Origin: Blastomussa wellsi
Lineage: Eukaryota; Cnidaria; Anthozoa; Scleractinia; Plerogyridae
Reading direction: 5' to 3'
NCBI GenBank assembly: GCA_947652115.1
Contig: OX393561.1
Span: 40,832,508 to 40,896,507, forward strand
DNA: 64,000 nt
In this document: positions 1 through 11,581 of the stretch, piece by piece
Layout of the letters: each line of letters begins with the position of its first letter
Position numbering within the stretch: the stretch's first letter is position 1
Translations under genes and position numbers: made by a program
Notes under the pieces: model-generated
The model's database searches: none
The model's input: only the letters and a program-made list of their open reading frames with translations
What the model was told of the DNA's origin: nothing

Positions 1-3000
1 ACGCCAACAAAACCGAAAGAAAACCAACCTGAAGTATCATAATTGTAAAAATCTAAACTACTCCTGCCCCAAACTTCGACAAAATCTGTAATTTAAAAAT
101 TCGTTGAGCTATTTGTTATTCGCTTTTACTTCACTGATCTTTGTGAGATTCTGGTTAATTATTTAAAACAAAGCGTCGCCACTTTTGGTACCAAGCTCGA
201 TACATTCTTCCAACACTTAGCCATACGTTTGTTGAAAGCCAGTTCTAAGAATTTGTTGTTTGATCAAGACAATATCCACAAGTTGATGGCAAACTTTATT
301 CTCTTTACATATCTGCTTCACAATAGATAACAACACAAAAAGAAATTTGATATTGACCATTAAAGAAAAAAGCGCGTGCACAGAGGTACGAGTCTACGAG
401 TCGAGTTTCTAACTCTACAGACAATTTCATTTTCAGATTAAACGTGTATTTGTTCTGAGAAAATATGGCATTTAATGGTATAAATGTTGCTTTTTTTTCT
501 GTTGGTCTGATTTTGACGGCATTTCACCACGTAGTAGCACCGGTAACTACCTGTCGAACACTGCTTTCACTTAGCGCTTTGTTATAAACGTTTCTTTTCA
601 CGACTATAGTCATCATACAATAACACAAAATTTTGGGGTAGTAGCTTGGAAATGAAGTAATTGACAAACACGTGGTAATGCCGTTTCTATTCTTACGTTA
701 AAAGATTTTCCTCACTGTTCCTTTTATGCATTTTTCCTGGTCATTGTCATTAAATTAATTAATGGCACGATCTGTCGGGGCTTAGCGCTAGATACAAGAA
801 AAAGCAAACTTCTTTCATTATTATTCAAGTTTAACGATACCTTTGTTAATAAAATTTATATTCAAAAGTTCAATGATCCGTTTTCTTGGCATTCATGGTT
901 CTATAAATATGAACCAAATAATTATAGCAGTACTGAGAGTATCTAATTCAATTTAATATTCGATCATCATAGCCAATTCATCTAACTGGTAGCACGAAAT
1001 TGCTTTGCAACCATTTTTGAAGCTTTTAATTTTTCTTTAATTCAAATTTTGTAAGGGGTTATTTTAATTAATGCCAATTAACAAAAAGCTAATTTTGGTC
1101 TTGTTATATTTCAGATGGTATTTTTATCGCACGTGTTTTAATTTTTCAAAGATAATTTTTGTTAGCTTTTGGAAATGAGGGAAATATCCCACGGCATGTT
1201 TCCAGAATAAATGGTTTTGCATCCTAGGCCGGCCTCTCCAGGAGTTATAGGATGTTTATTTAAAATAAATTTGCTTTTGTTGTGAGTCCTACAGAGATCT
1301 CTGACAACGTACCACAGGCAATAAAAGTCAACTTAAAAGCAATTATGAACACGAATAGGACATGTTCCAAAATCGTGAGTTCTTATAGCTGTCTCAAGTT
1401 TTTTACAGTCCTAACCATTCTTGAGCCTCTTTTAAACAGTTTTAATATTGTTATGAAAATCTTTTGATACCTTGTTGAACTGTCGCTTTAGATTTCATTA
1501 AAAGGTTATCTTTTAATCGTGACTCAAGACTTCATTACCCGGCGAAATAATGAGAACTTCAATCATGATGCAAATGCCACAATCTGATTGGCTGAGCTTC
1601 TGCACACTATCAGCCATATGGCCATAAGAATGCAGTGGTTGAAGGTCGTCTTCAAAATGGCGACGTCTTCGCGCTTTAGCGAAGATTTAGAAGTTTTTCC
1701 CCGACACATAATTCGTTTATTATGATTTTTACAAAAACAATTAGATTATTCGCTCTCGATTTCTATGGGGTGGTAGTTGATGCGGCCTTCGGTCTTCAGT
1801 TTATCGATCGTGCGTGTTTTGTTGTTTTTACTCGCGGCGTACAAAATCTATATAGGTTACGCTTCTTTATTAATTTGTTTAAATAAATTGTACAATAACT
1901 ATTGTACAGTTGAGTCAGATCAGTCTTAAACGTTTTTCTCGCGCTCTGCTCATTAGCTGCAAGTACCTGCTGTTTGTGTGATTATTTAGTTTGCTTTTGC
2001 CACAAATAAAGAAAAACGAATTAATATGCGCCACAAGGATTCCTGACAATATATGTTATGGCAGAAATCGCTGTTAATAATTTTAATTATATCAATAATG
2101 GTACCAACGCATAGCGTTGCCTGGTGCGTGAAATGGAACCGTGCTAGTAGGAAATCCTGAGAGACTCATTTGGGTAGAAGGCATTTTAAGAGACATGGAT
2201 CATCTTCTGAAAGCTTGCCGCGCCGTACACTTAAAAAACTTAAAATTAACGATGACTTAGGGATGTACCATTCCTGTTTTTGTTGACACCGCTTATTTAC
2301 AGGCAAATATGATCGTTCTAAATGATAAATTTATGTTGACTGTCACTGCAGGCTCTACGGGCGTTATACGGCTAACAGAAGGGGCTCTTAGGTATTGAAC
2401 TAGAAGAAAACGTCAACATTGACATTACAGTTCTTTGAATAATTATTGATTCAAATCTGAAATGGGATAGAACGCACAGTAGATCAAATAAATGAATCGA
2501 GACGCGCCGATTGTTAATTTTATGAATTGTCTCAGTTTCCAATAAGTTAGGTTTCCTAGTTTTTGTTGGCACTTCATGTTGATCTTAGTTAAAATTAAAG
2601 CGGTGAAGATCAAACACACCTGCTCTTCTAAAGGCTTGAAATTTATTTTGAATTACTCTCAGACTTGACTGAATAATAACCTCCCGTCGCTTTATAGTTT
2701 TTTTCACTGTTTGATCGTATTGATTGAAAGGTGAATATCTGTATCACCGCAGCATTTAAAATTTTGTTTCCAAGAGCCAACCTATCAAATTAAGAAGATA
2801 AAGGAGACGAAAGATGTCCCACGCAGATCAAATTCTAATTTAATGTTTCCTGCGGTTCAAATGGCTCGTTTTTATCGACTTCCTGAATTCGTTGCTATAA
2901 ATGACATCTCGGTTAATCTAGAAACTCAGTTGACATCTCAATTACTTGTCACTAGTGCGGAAATGGAACCATAGAAGTCGAGGGTTACCGAAAAGTGGCT

Positions 3001-3107
3001 CTCTTGTAAGACTTATCGGCAGAGTTACAACGTTGCTGGAAGTAATATGACTTTGGAGATTCAAAACAACGCCTCAAAGCTAAACTCAAAGTGAAATTCA
3101 GATCGAC
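1..3107. other. Gene-poor AT-rich upstream region
   Basis: I find no supportable gene, RNA or intact transposon here. The reading frames present are short, low in complexity and lack family motifs. The stretch around 1540-1680 has a moderately GC-richer patch with the ordinary look of dispersed repeat sequence, but I could not find a second copy in this window. Regulatory DNA for the GPCR starting at 3108 probably lies in the last few hundred bases; no clear TATA box or Inr was recognised. Confidence 0.5.
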
Positions 3108-4097
3108 ATGCATGTTCCCATCGGAAGAGTCGTCGAAGCAATTTTGTTGTTTTCTTTGGCAATTTTTGCGGTGGTGGGTAACGGTCTTCTTATTGTCGTC
3201 ATATACTCGAACCACAACCTCCACAACCTTCGCAATGCCTTCGTAGCGAGTCTTGCTGCTGCAGATCTGATGTTAGCATGTACAGACATTGTTTACCAAG
3301 CAGTGGAAAAGGTCGTGATTAATTTCCAGCCGCCTCATCCATCTATCTGTTATATCATTTTACTAAGCGGTGTATTTTTTGGTTCAGCTTCGGTGTTCAA
3401 CCTGACGGCGATGACCTTGGTCCGTTACATTTCAATCCGCTACCCACTTCATTTTAGCCGTTATGTAACTGTCCATCGGTCGGCTACTATTGTGTTTATT
3501 GTTTGGCTAACAGCGTTTTGCCTCGCTTTCCCGCCACTCATCTGGCGTCCCGAGGGTGTCGTATGCTCAACGACGAAACCTTCCGACGAACACGTTATCT
3601 ACGAAGCTGTATACATGAGTGCCGAGTGGCTCTTTTGGTTTTTTATTCCCTTGATACTCATCTCTTTTTCCTATTATCGAATTTACCTCATCGCTAGAGG
3701 TCAAGCGAGACAAATAGCGGCCTTACAGGTATCCACAGTAAGGGAAACGACCACTGCCTCAACCAGAGGACGAGTTTCTTCGCTGAAAGAGAAGAAGGCC
3801 GGGCGAATGGTCGCCATATTGATTGGATTTTGGATATTGTGTTGGATGCCATTTTTCGTTGTATTGACGATAAGTAAGTTCAAGTCCCGGGTGCCAGCTA
3901 TTCTTATGCGCCTGTTTCTGTGCTTAATGTTTGCTAATTCAGCAATAAACCCTATCGTCTTAACGCGGTACAACCGAGAGCTGAAAGAGGCGATCAAGAA
4001 GTTGGTATGCCGCAGAAAATATCGCCAGTCAGTATCTGCGATGGAAACGAGATCAAAAAGAGGAACATCAGGGTCGTTTTCTCAAACAACGTTTTAG
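3108..4097 (+). CDS. Rhodopsin-family (class A) GPCR, single exon, 329 aa
   Basis: This is a seven-transmembrane receptor expected at the plasma membrane, coupling an extracellular ligand to G proteins. TM1 (about residues 8-32) carries the GN of class A. TM2 (43-66) has the LAAAD form of the LxxxD motif. A Cys before TM3 and a Cys in the second extracellular loop (GVVCS) can form the usual disulfide. TM6 has CWMPF and TM7 has NPIVL in place of NPxxY. The DRY motif at the end of TM3 is LVRY, so the acidic residue is missing. The C-tail is basic and Ser/Thr-rich. The frame opens at ATG and runs without introns to a TAG, as is common for cnidarian class A receptors. The ligand cannot be told from sequence; the overall look is amine/melatonin/adenosine-like rather than peptide-like, but that is weak. 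Confidence 0.9.
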   Translation: MHVPIGRVVEAILLFSLAIFAVVGNGLLIVVIYSNHNLHNLRNAFVASLAAADLMLACTDIVYQAVEKVVINFQPPHPSICYIILLSGVFFGSASVFNLTAMTLVRYISIRYPLHFSRYVTVHRSATIVFIVWLTAFCLAFPPLIWRPEGVVCSTTKPSDEHVIYEAVYMSAEWLFWFFIPLILISFSYYRIYLIARGQARQIAALQVSTVRETTTASTRGRVSSLKEKKAGRMVAILIGFWILCWMPFFVVLTISKFKSRVPAILMRLFLCLMFANSAINPIVLTRYNRELKEAIKKLVCRRKYRQSVSAMETRSKRGTSGSFSQTTF

Positions 4098-4451
4098 TTC
4101 TGCTCTAGAAAAAAAGCGGTTTCTGAGGATTGGTCTTAAAAGTCAGATTTTCGTTAAGAAATATAGAAGTGCACTGAGTAATTGTTATCTATATGTATTT
4201 CTATCTTTACTCAGCATATACATATGGTTTCAATTGATTCAATTTCTTTCATTGTTACTAACAAAGCCCCATAACCAAAAGTGATTGCATAGAAATGTCA
4301 GTAAGTTTAAACTTGAATCTGATTTCGAATTTCGTAAACTCGATCAATCAATTTCAGAGGTAATAAATCACAATACATACACTCGTACCAAAGGGAAATT
4401 CTCTGGCCTAAAATTTACCATTTAGAACTTCAAGACATAGAAGACCTGGGT

Positions 4452-4539
4452 TTTAAGAACCTGTTAAGCTAAAATTTTCATTTTAAGCCCCCTCCACATA
4501 AGAACCTGTAAGGCTAAAATTAGGTTCTTATCAGTGGGG
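4452..4539 (+). repeat. Short dispersed repeat, copy 1 (AGAACCTGTTA / GGTTCTTAT family)
   Basis: The unit contains AAGAACCTGTTAAGCTAAAA, then a second AAGAACCTGTAAGGCTAAAA, and ends in the reverse-complementary AGGTTCTTATCAGTGGGG. The same order of motifs recurs at 4769-4879 and 60461-60569. The ends are partial inverted complements (AAGAACCT against AGGTTCTT), so this is probably a short non-autonomous DNA element. No coding content. Confidence 0.55.
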
Positions 4540-4768
4540 TTGCTGTAAAAGTGTTTTGGTAGAAACTGCTGAATTAATATCATCATCTATTTGAAAGTAA
4601 CTACTCGGCATAAAATTTTTTCTTTCAAGCTTAAGTGCCATGTTGTACGTACCTGCACTGAACTGCCTACAGGCATTGCTCTGTGGTACAAATAAATGAT
4701 TTATACTGTATTATGTGAAATGATATTTATAATATATTATATAGTACATTCAGATGAAATTCATATGA

Positions 4769-4879
4769 AAATATAAGAACCTATTTTAAGAATCTTGGTA
4801 GCCTAAATTTGCTTTAAGTACCATTTATATAAGAACCTATTTGGGCTAAATTGAACAATTCAGGTTCTTATACGTGGGC
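4769..4879 (+). repeat. Short dispersed repeat, copy 2 (AGAACCTGTTA / GGTTCTTAT family)
   Basis: This copy follows copy 1 by about 230 bp in the same orientation, with AAGAACCTATTTTAAG, a central TAGCCTAAAT, a second AAGAACCTATTTGGGCTAAA and the terminal CAGGTTCTTATACGTGGG. The third copy is at 60461-60569. Confidence 0.55.
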
Positions 4880-7280
4880 TATTACAGTATTGGGATTCTG
4901 GGATGAACTCACTTGCATCGATATCTGTCTCAGGGCCACAAAAAAATAACTGACAGCTACGTTTTTGTCGGGCTCAGAAAAGAGATTCAAAGACATGAAC
5001 TTCGGGTTCCAAAGCAAACCCTTCGTGACTCGGAAGCTCTAGAAATATTTCCTTTAGGACAGTGTTTGTGGAAGGAACTTTGACAGCATGAGGTACGTGT
5101 TGTAAAATTTCACTTCGGTAATTTGAAGATCTGCAGGCTTTTTTCTTCTTATTACACGGCTAGCAACAATATGTTATCTGCTGCTAAAATAAACAACCAA
5201 CGATTTAATCAAAGCTCACAGTTTTCTGTTTGCATCTCGGAACACAGGATGTGCAACCATCCCGACCAACATAGTATTACGATCGGGACAGGAAAAATCC
5301 CGATTTTGACATCCGTTCTGACATCTTTCTAAAATTGTCATAATACCTACATTACAAGAACACGAAATAGAGTACATCCTGATAAAATATAAAATGGCAA
5401 GAAATAAAATAAAAGCGAATATTGCACAGGCAATGCGACAGCCAAGGTTTGTAGTCGTGTCTGCCATCGCACAATTTTTATGGCTTGGTTGCCCTTCCTA
5501 CATGCTTGGTAGCCATTTCTACTTTTTGATGTGGAGTACACGAAGTACTGACCACACGATACTTCGTGTTAATTTACTGAGTCTCACAATTTTATGGGAG
5601 AGCATACCCTCAGAGCCCCCTAGAGTCTCGCGCCTTTGGCGCTCTAACGTTTATCCCGATTTTTCATACTCAGATTTCTGGACAGTCTAGAAACAGATAA
5701 TGTCCGAGCTTATTATATGGCAAGAAAAATCAGAGCGTTCTGATTGGTTACTGAGAAAAAAGATAAGTTCGAAAAGCGATGCGCTTATTTAGAGCATCGT
5801 GGGCTTAAAGCGCTACTACAATGATGCGATACTCGCTTCTAAGATTTCAATATGTGGGCCCTGTTGGTGCCAAGTGAAATTTCAAGCGATAGGAATCAAA
5901 GCTAAGCTGATAAATAGACAAATTTCATCACCCACTGAGCCTTTACAATAAAACTAATCAAGAATCTCATACCTCATTTTCATTTAAAAGTTGGTCTACC
6001 AACCGCATTCTTTTTTACCGGCAGGAACACCTGGGTTTTTCTTTGAGAAAGTGACATGAAATAATACAATACTGGTCTGACTTCCGCTGTTGTTGTCAAT
6101 CGGTGATCTATTCAGCAGCGCTAACGTTTAATCCCAAGGAGGAATCATCGAAATATGCGACAGGGACGATAATAGGTTTGTGTTATATTATAATTATGTT
6201 TCAGTATGAGTAAGTTATTATTCACTCGGCAGTTTGAGATTTGTCATTATATACTATCTTACTCATGTCAACTGTTTTTTTGTGATCGAATGGGGAAGAT
6301 CGGCTTGGTGACAACTTGCCTCAGTGAGCAAATCTTGATCATACTGATACGATACAAAAGTGTATCTTTTAACATAAAAAGAAATGCATTTATTTGAAGG
6401 ATCTAATGTCACCTATAACGTTATTTACATTACTTTTGGCTAAATTCAGTTTCATATCAGCATTATTCAAATACTATCTCAATTGACAATAACCGAGACA
6501 ATGGGCATATTTCACCTACAAAAGCGAAATTTACAGCAAAAATCTCCCTCAGGAATCATATAAAATTTTAATTACAGGACAGCAACGTTAATATTTATAA
6601 CGCCGAGACAAGTAAACATTTTGGTAAATTCATACCTTATACTGGCATAGTGTTCTCAGGTACAAGATATAACAGTGACCAGCCTGACCAGATATCAGAT
6701 ATCAGAAATCAGTATCAGATTGAAGTCTGTTAAAACAAAAAGACGTCAGTTTGCTAGCCTATGTCCTGTGATTTATCATTCAGAAATTTTTAAAAAGCCA
6801 CGAAATTACTTCACGGCAAAAATTAACAGATTGTTTTCTCTTTAAAGGTCACGTTTGGATGTGATTTGTTGGTTATTTTTTTTTATTTTGTCGCTTAATT
6901 TCGAGAACTAAGTTATTATTAATGGACTCCTGACAACCGCGCGCGATGGCGTCATCTATGTGTATGTTCTCTGATGCAAAACACACATTAGCCAATGAGC
7001 GCGTGAGAATTTCTGCAGTTATGGTAAAATATTATTTAGTCGTGTCCTAAGCTATTAATTATTTATTTACTTAAATTTTATTTCCAGCTGCAAGAAAATA
7101 TTAAAAGAAAAGCAAAAAACAAACGTAACACCGCCAGGCAAATTTGTGCTTCTTGTTAAAGATATTGTACAACGATAACACCTCCCCTAAAACCAGCTAC
7201 TTTGAAGTACATATTTTGAAATCAAGGTTCAGCGGGGTCTGAGGAAGTCAAGCCATTCCGAGCTTGAAAATTTACTGGCT

Positions 7281-8303
7281 ATGGAAGACAAGCAGATGTT
7301 GGTGTGTGTTTCGGCACCGTTAGCCATCTTTGGTTTCGTGTTTTACGCTGTTATTTTTTGTTTGGGACTTTTTGGAAATGTTTTTGTTATTGTTACAGTT
7401 TATAGAGAATCCAAACTTCACACACCGTTTAACTACTTAGTGGTCAACCTCGCTGTTTCTGATATGTGCGTCTTCCTCTTTTCGACGCCTCTTGTCGTAT
7501 TTAGCGAGTGTTTTTCATGGCCTCTAGGTGAGTTGGCTTGCCGTTTTTCTCGCCCATTATTTCTTGTTTTTACTGGTGTGTCTGTTTGTACGATGATAAC
7601 ACTGAGCTATGAAAGATACCTAGCTGTGGTTAAGCCATTTGCGCCGAAATTAACACACAAAAAGGTGTTATGGGTCATCGCTTTTGTATGGATTTTAGGA
7701 TGTTTAATTTTTGGTGTTCCAAGATCGTTCACGTTCGGATTGACGACCGAGAAAGGACTTCTCTTATGTGACCCAGTTGGAGAACAATTTACCATCATGA
7801 CTTTGACAAAAATCATGGGCATTATCTGTACTTTAGTTGCGCCTTTGATCGTTGTGTCCTGGTCATATGTTCGAGTACTCCGAAAACTCAAACATGAACT
7901 CGCCGTCATTGGAGACTCTTTCGCTTCACTTGACATGGCGAGGTCACGTGCCAAGAGAAACATCAAAACAATGCGCCTTCTTGTTACAATTATTCTCGTC
8001 TTTGTCATTTGTTTCTTGCCATTTAACATGGCTACGTCTTTGGACGATCTTTATACTGGCTATCAAGAATGGCAATACAATGAAGCGGTTGAAAGTATAT
8101 CCCGGATGTTACAAGTGTGTCATAGCTGCTTCAATCCCATCATCCTCTGCTTACTAAGCACTGACTTTCGCAAAGCCCTCTCTGAATTTTGCACAGCAAG
8201 GTTCAAACGAAGAAGCGCAGTCTTTGTCATAACAGAGATTCAGCAAAGTAACAGCTCGAACACCCCTGCCGTTAACATTGGGCCAGTTGATACAAGTTTG
8301 TAG
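7281..8303 (+). CDS. Rhodopsin-family GPCR, probable peptide-type, single exon, 340 aa
   Basis: This is a second seven-helix receptor. TM1 carries LFGNVFVIV, TM2 has LAVSD, and TM3 starts with the disulfide Cys (LACRF) and ends in ERY. The partner Cys is in extracellular loop 2 (LLLCDP). TM6 has FVICFLPFN and TM7 has CFNPIIL, with Leu where NPxxY has Tyr. The intracellular loop 3 and the C-tail are short and basic. The sequence between TM2 and TM3 (a Trp-Pro-x-Gly-x-x-x-Cys arrangement) and the FLPFN of TM6 resemble neuropeptide-receptor families, so a peptide ligand is my inference. The frame is intronless and lies about 3.2 kb downstream of the first GPCR on the same strand, but the two are not close paralogues. 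Confidence 0.9.
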   Translation: MEDKQMLVCVSAPLAIFGFVFYAVIFCLGLFGNVFVIVTVYRESKLHTPFNYLVVNLAVSDMCVFLFSTPLVVFSECFSWPLGELACRFSRPLFLVFTGVSVCTMITLSYERYLAVVKPFAPKLTHKKVLWVIAFVWILGCLIFGVPRSFTFGLTTEKGLLLCDPVGEQFTIMTLTKIMGIICTLVAPLIVVSWSYVRVLRKLKHELAVIGDSFASLDMARSRAKRNIKTMRLLVTIILVFVICFLPFNMATSLDDLYTGYQEWQYNEAVESISRMLQVCHSCFNPIILCLLSTDFRKALSEFCTARFKRRSAVFVITEIQQSNSSNTPAVNIGPVDTSL

Positions 8304-8499
8304 TTTTACCGTTAAACAAAGTATTCAATACCTTCAATTGGTCTCAATTCGATCATTGTGATCACTGTTTATTATTTTATAAATCAACATAACTATTGAA
8401 ATCAACAATGTTAACAAAAGCATTTAGAGAGGAATAATTATATGGACTTGTTTAAATAGAAGATATCAATAAATTGTTAGGTTAATCAGGAGCGTGTGA

Positions 8500-8572
8500 G
8501 CCCGGTTAGCTCAGTCGGTAGAGCATCAGACTTTTAATCTGAGGGTCATGGGTTCAAGTCCCATATCGGGCG
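8500..8572 (+). tRNA. tRNA-Lys (anticodon TTT)
   Basis: The cloverleaf closes well. The acceptor GCCCGGT pairs with ATCGGGC. The D-arm holds the box A sequence TAGCTCAGTCGGTAGAGCA. The anticodon stem CAGAC/GTCTG-type loop presents CTTTTAA with anticodon TTT. The T-arm reads ATGGGTTCAAGTCCCAT (box B GGTTCAAGTCC). Position 73 is G and no CCA is encoded, as expected for a eukaryotic gene. It lies 196 bp after the second GPCR and is transcribed in the same direction. The first run of T residues suitable for Pol III termination is about 25 bp downstream. Confidence 0.93.
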
Positions 8573-9779
8573 AGCGTACTTCTTTAAAGACTGAAAATTT
8601 TGTTTTCGGAAAACAAACCATTTATACTCCTAAGAGAAATACTCAGTATTTCCTTCAGTATTTGAAATTAATTAGGGATAAAAAATAAAAGTACTTTTAA
8701 ATACAAGACACAGATTGTATTGTTGAGGTGGCTTGACTGGAGTTTTTGGGCCAACGCCGCTCAACTTTGAGGATTTACTGGATTTTCCACACAAACAAAA
8801 ACAGAATTTAAGTACAAAGATTAAAAACTTACAAAACTTAATATACAAGATTACAATTAATATACAAATAATAAAGAACAGGAAAAATGGCAAGGGAACC
8901 TAATTAGAACCACGGGGCTTGCAAGCTTAGGTTCCCTCACAAAATAACACCAGATGATTATATTAGATAAAGTAATTCATGACAAGCCTTATTTGCACAC
9001 TCTGCGCTGCGGAATTGATAGTTACCGATAATAAATGTCTTTAAGTTTTTTCCTAAACCAAAACCAGAACCAGTAATTTCAGGAGAAAGATAATTAAAAA
9101 TTTTTGGACCACGATAAAATACGGAGAATTACCGAGTGATGGGCTCCTGGTTTTTCATAATGGTAGATAAATATTAGACAAAGATGAAAAATTGTTATGA
9201 CTAGTGTTATGTTGGCATCGGAGTTGCCATAGCAACGCAATCCTCGGCTCAAGAAGACTTTTTTCGGAAATCACTCAAGCTGGGAAGCTTGTACCTTCCA
9301 TAGTTGCCTCGATGCGGTTGACAAAGTTTGAACAAATTATATGGAAATTTTTTGTGGATGAAGTTTAATTTAAGGGTTATAAATACAGGAAAACAATTAA
9401 ACTTTCGACATAAATTGGGTAATATCTCAAGGACACGACCCCTTTTTGGAATGCTGTTTCGATCATTTCAGAATAGTTTGATCTCATTTGAAATTGAGCG
9501 GAAAAAGTGATGGTATTGCTTTGGCCGATTGCGAGAAAATGGGAATTGATGAGCGTGCGTTCAGGTGGTCTCATTGAAGTTTTGTATATAATTTGATCTA
9601 CTCCTAAAAAGGGGAATAGGTTGGAAACCGCTTGATGAATTTTTTTATAAATTTCATCGTAACTATAACTAGTTCATATGGCCTGCAAGTTTTACGGTCA
9701 TTGAAAACATGGTTTTCACGTGACGCCACAAAATTTTAAATTATCAACTGGTTCGTGCTTTAGCGTGCATAATCGAGTT

Positions 9780-9924
9780 ACAAGGGGCGTAGCTAGGGGG
9801 AGGGGGTCCTCGGGTGCCCATGACTCCCCTTTGTGAGACTTTTAAGGTAAACAACATACAATCTTCAAGTGGCGAGAACGTGCGAATCCGAAGAATCAAC
9901 ATACTGACAAACAGTGTGATCCCC
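9780..9924 (+). repeat. Dispersed repeat (GGGGCGTAGCTAGG family), copy 1
   Basis: It starts AAGGGGCGTAGCTAGGGGGA and runs through a TTTGTGAGACTTTT block to ACAAACAGTGTGATCCCC. The same series of motifs, in the same order and orientation, is found at 27983-28126. It is probably a fragment of an abundant interspersed element; no terminal repeats or coding frame were seen. Confidence 0.6.
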
Positions 9925-10917
9925 TCGAGGCGATAGCCAAGAGCAACTGTAGCTGATTTTCTCACGCTGTCGTCAGCGTGCTCCTTTGTATGATTGCGCG
10001 GCTCTGCTTGCTATGTTATCAACAAAATTCGATTCGCTGGGCCTGCTAAATATTTATTGTCGCCACGTGAAAGCAAATTGAATCCGAAGATTAAGGTGGA
10101 GCCGAATGATCTTGAGGACCAATTCACCATCTTATTTTGGGGTTGGGCAGCGAAATTATAGTCAACGAACACTTTTTAAAACAGTTAGATGGGCTCCGTG
10201 TAAACACTTTGAAACCGTATCGTTTTCGATGCGGTTTCGTTGTCTTTTGTTGTCGAAAACGTGGTTGGAAAACGCATTGAACGTAACCTGAGTATTAAGA
10301 TATTATCATTTGTTAGTCTCAATGCATTCTGCACTATCCTTTAAGTCTGAGTTTTCATTTCGCATTGTATTTAACAATTGTCACTTTTACATGAGATCTT
10401 TAACCAAACTTTTTAACTCACCGGACCTTCAGTTGAAGACGACGAAAAACGATAAGTTGTTTATTCTTAATTGTGAATCACAAACAGAGCTGACATAAAT
10501 TTCCAGTTCAAGTATAATATCACGAAAGCAAGAAATTCCTGGTACACCAGTTAAAATATTGGGAAGCGGCTTTGGGTGCAAGGTTTAAATTGTACGCAAA
10601 CATGGAAAAAGTAATTAGAAAAAAAAATATTGTGAACATCGCATTAAAGCGAAAGCTTTTCCTACACGACTGATCAATGCGCGCAGCACTAGAATGATAC
10701 CATGAAATTGGTGATAGACATTTTACATGCGCCTGGGAATTGGACACTGGAGATATACATTTACCAATGGCTAACCATGTTTTTTCCGAGCTGTCACCTT
10801 TCTCTATTACAAGGTGATGGACTTATACGTACGGTGCCCAGACCCCGCGAGGCATGTAAAAGGTCTATTTGCAATATGACATGGAATCCTCAATGCCCTC
10901 AACCCGAAAAACCGGTC

Positions 10918-11267
10918 TTAAAGGCCATTTCCAGTCCGTACTGCGCAATCTCCGCCCGCAATGTTTATCACGCCTCACACGATGAAATGTAAACAAACTA
11001 AAATGAAAATTACGGGGAAAAACTGACCATTTTCTTCATTATTAACAACCGATATCCTTTCAAAACAATAATAAAGAGTAAAAGAACCTCGACGATATTC
11101 CAAACCGACGTTTCAGCTCATTGCGAACTCCCAAACAAAACGACTCGTAATGGCGAACTCAAAAACTTCATGTACGCAGTTACCGAAGTGTAACGTATCA
11201 ACGAATTCAAAACAGAAATGTAAACAAATCCCGAGACTGCGCAGTACGGACTGGAAATGGCCCTTAA
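10918..11267. mobile_element. Non-autonomous element with TTAA target duplication (piggyBac-like MITE)
   Basis: The left end reads TTAA then AGGCCATTTCCAGTCCGTAC. The right end is the inverted complement GTACGGACTGGAAATGGCC followed by CTTAA. The terminal inverted repeats are about 30 bp with few mismatches, extending into TGCGCAATCTC/GAGACTGCGCA. The TTAA tetranucleotide on both sides is the target duplication used by piggyBac (also Kolobok) elements. The 340-bp interior has no transposase frame, so it would depend on a transposase supplied in trans. The superfamily call rests on TTAA plus TIRs only. Confidence 0.75.
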
Positions 11268-11501
11268 TGTGAGGGATAACTTTGAAGGCTACAAAATTTT
11301 GTCAGTTTGTTAGTGTTGATGGTGGTAAACATTCAGTTGGATATTTGATGATTGGCGGCTAATTCCATGGCCAGTTGGCAGAATTGACCATTGGACAGGT
11401 GGTTTATTTTTGACGTTTGATATAGTAATTTCTAAGGCCGTTTGGCGATTGACGGTTAATCCCATCTAACAGGTACACTTCCGGTCATGTTTGATCAATT
11501 A

Positions 11502-11508
11502 TTTATAA
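11502..11508 (+). promoter_or_regulatory. TATA-like box upstream of hydroxylase gene A
   Basis: TTTATAAG lies about 75 bp before the ATG at 11582, a spacing compatible with a short 5' UTR. It is the only good TATA-like match in the 150 bp upstream. It is inferred from sequence only, without transcript support. Confidence 0.35.
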
Positions 11509-11581
11509 GGTAAAAAGAGGCTTTCAAGACGATGACTGGTATGACGCTTTACAGAACATTCGTTAGAAACTTAGTGACACC

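Larger units (their letters stand above)
4098..7280. other. Intergenic region between two GPCR genes, with dispersed repeats
   Basis: No coding gene is supported. Two copies of a short dispersed repeat (ending in a TTCTTAT-x3-GTGG type terminus) lie at about 4452-4539 and 4769-4879 and are listed separately. The rest is AT-rich sequence with small open frames lacking motifs. Confidence 0.5.
8573..11581. other. Intergenic region with repeats before hydroxylase gene A
   Basis: No protein gene is supported. It contains a dispersed repeat at about 9780-9924 (second copy at 27983-28126) and a MITE with TTAA ends at 10918-11267, both listed separately. The stretch 11400-11580 is the likely promoter of hydroxylase gene A. 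Confidence 0.5.

Noticed and set aside
5216..5690. Overlapping open frames of 64-98 codons on both strands
   Set aside because: None has family motifs, and none extends by plausible splicing.
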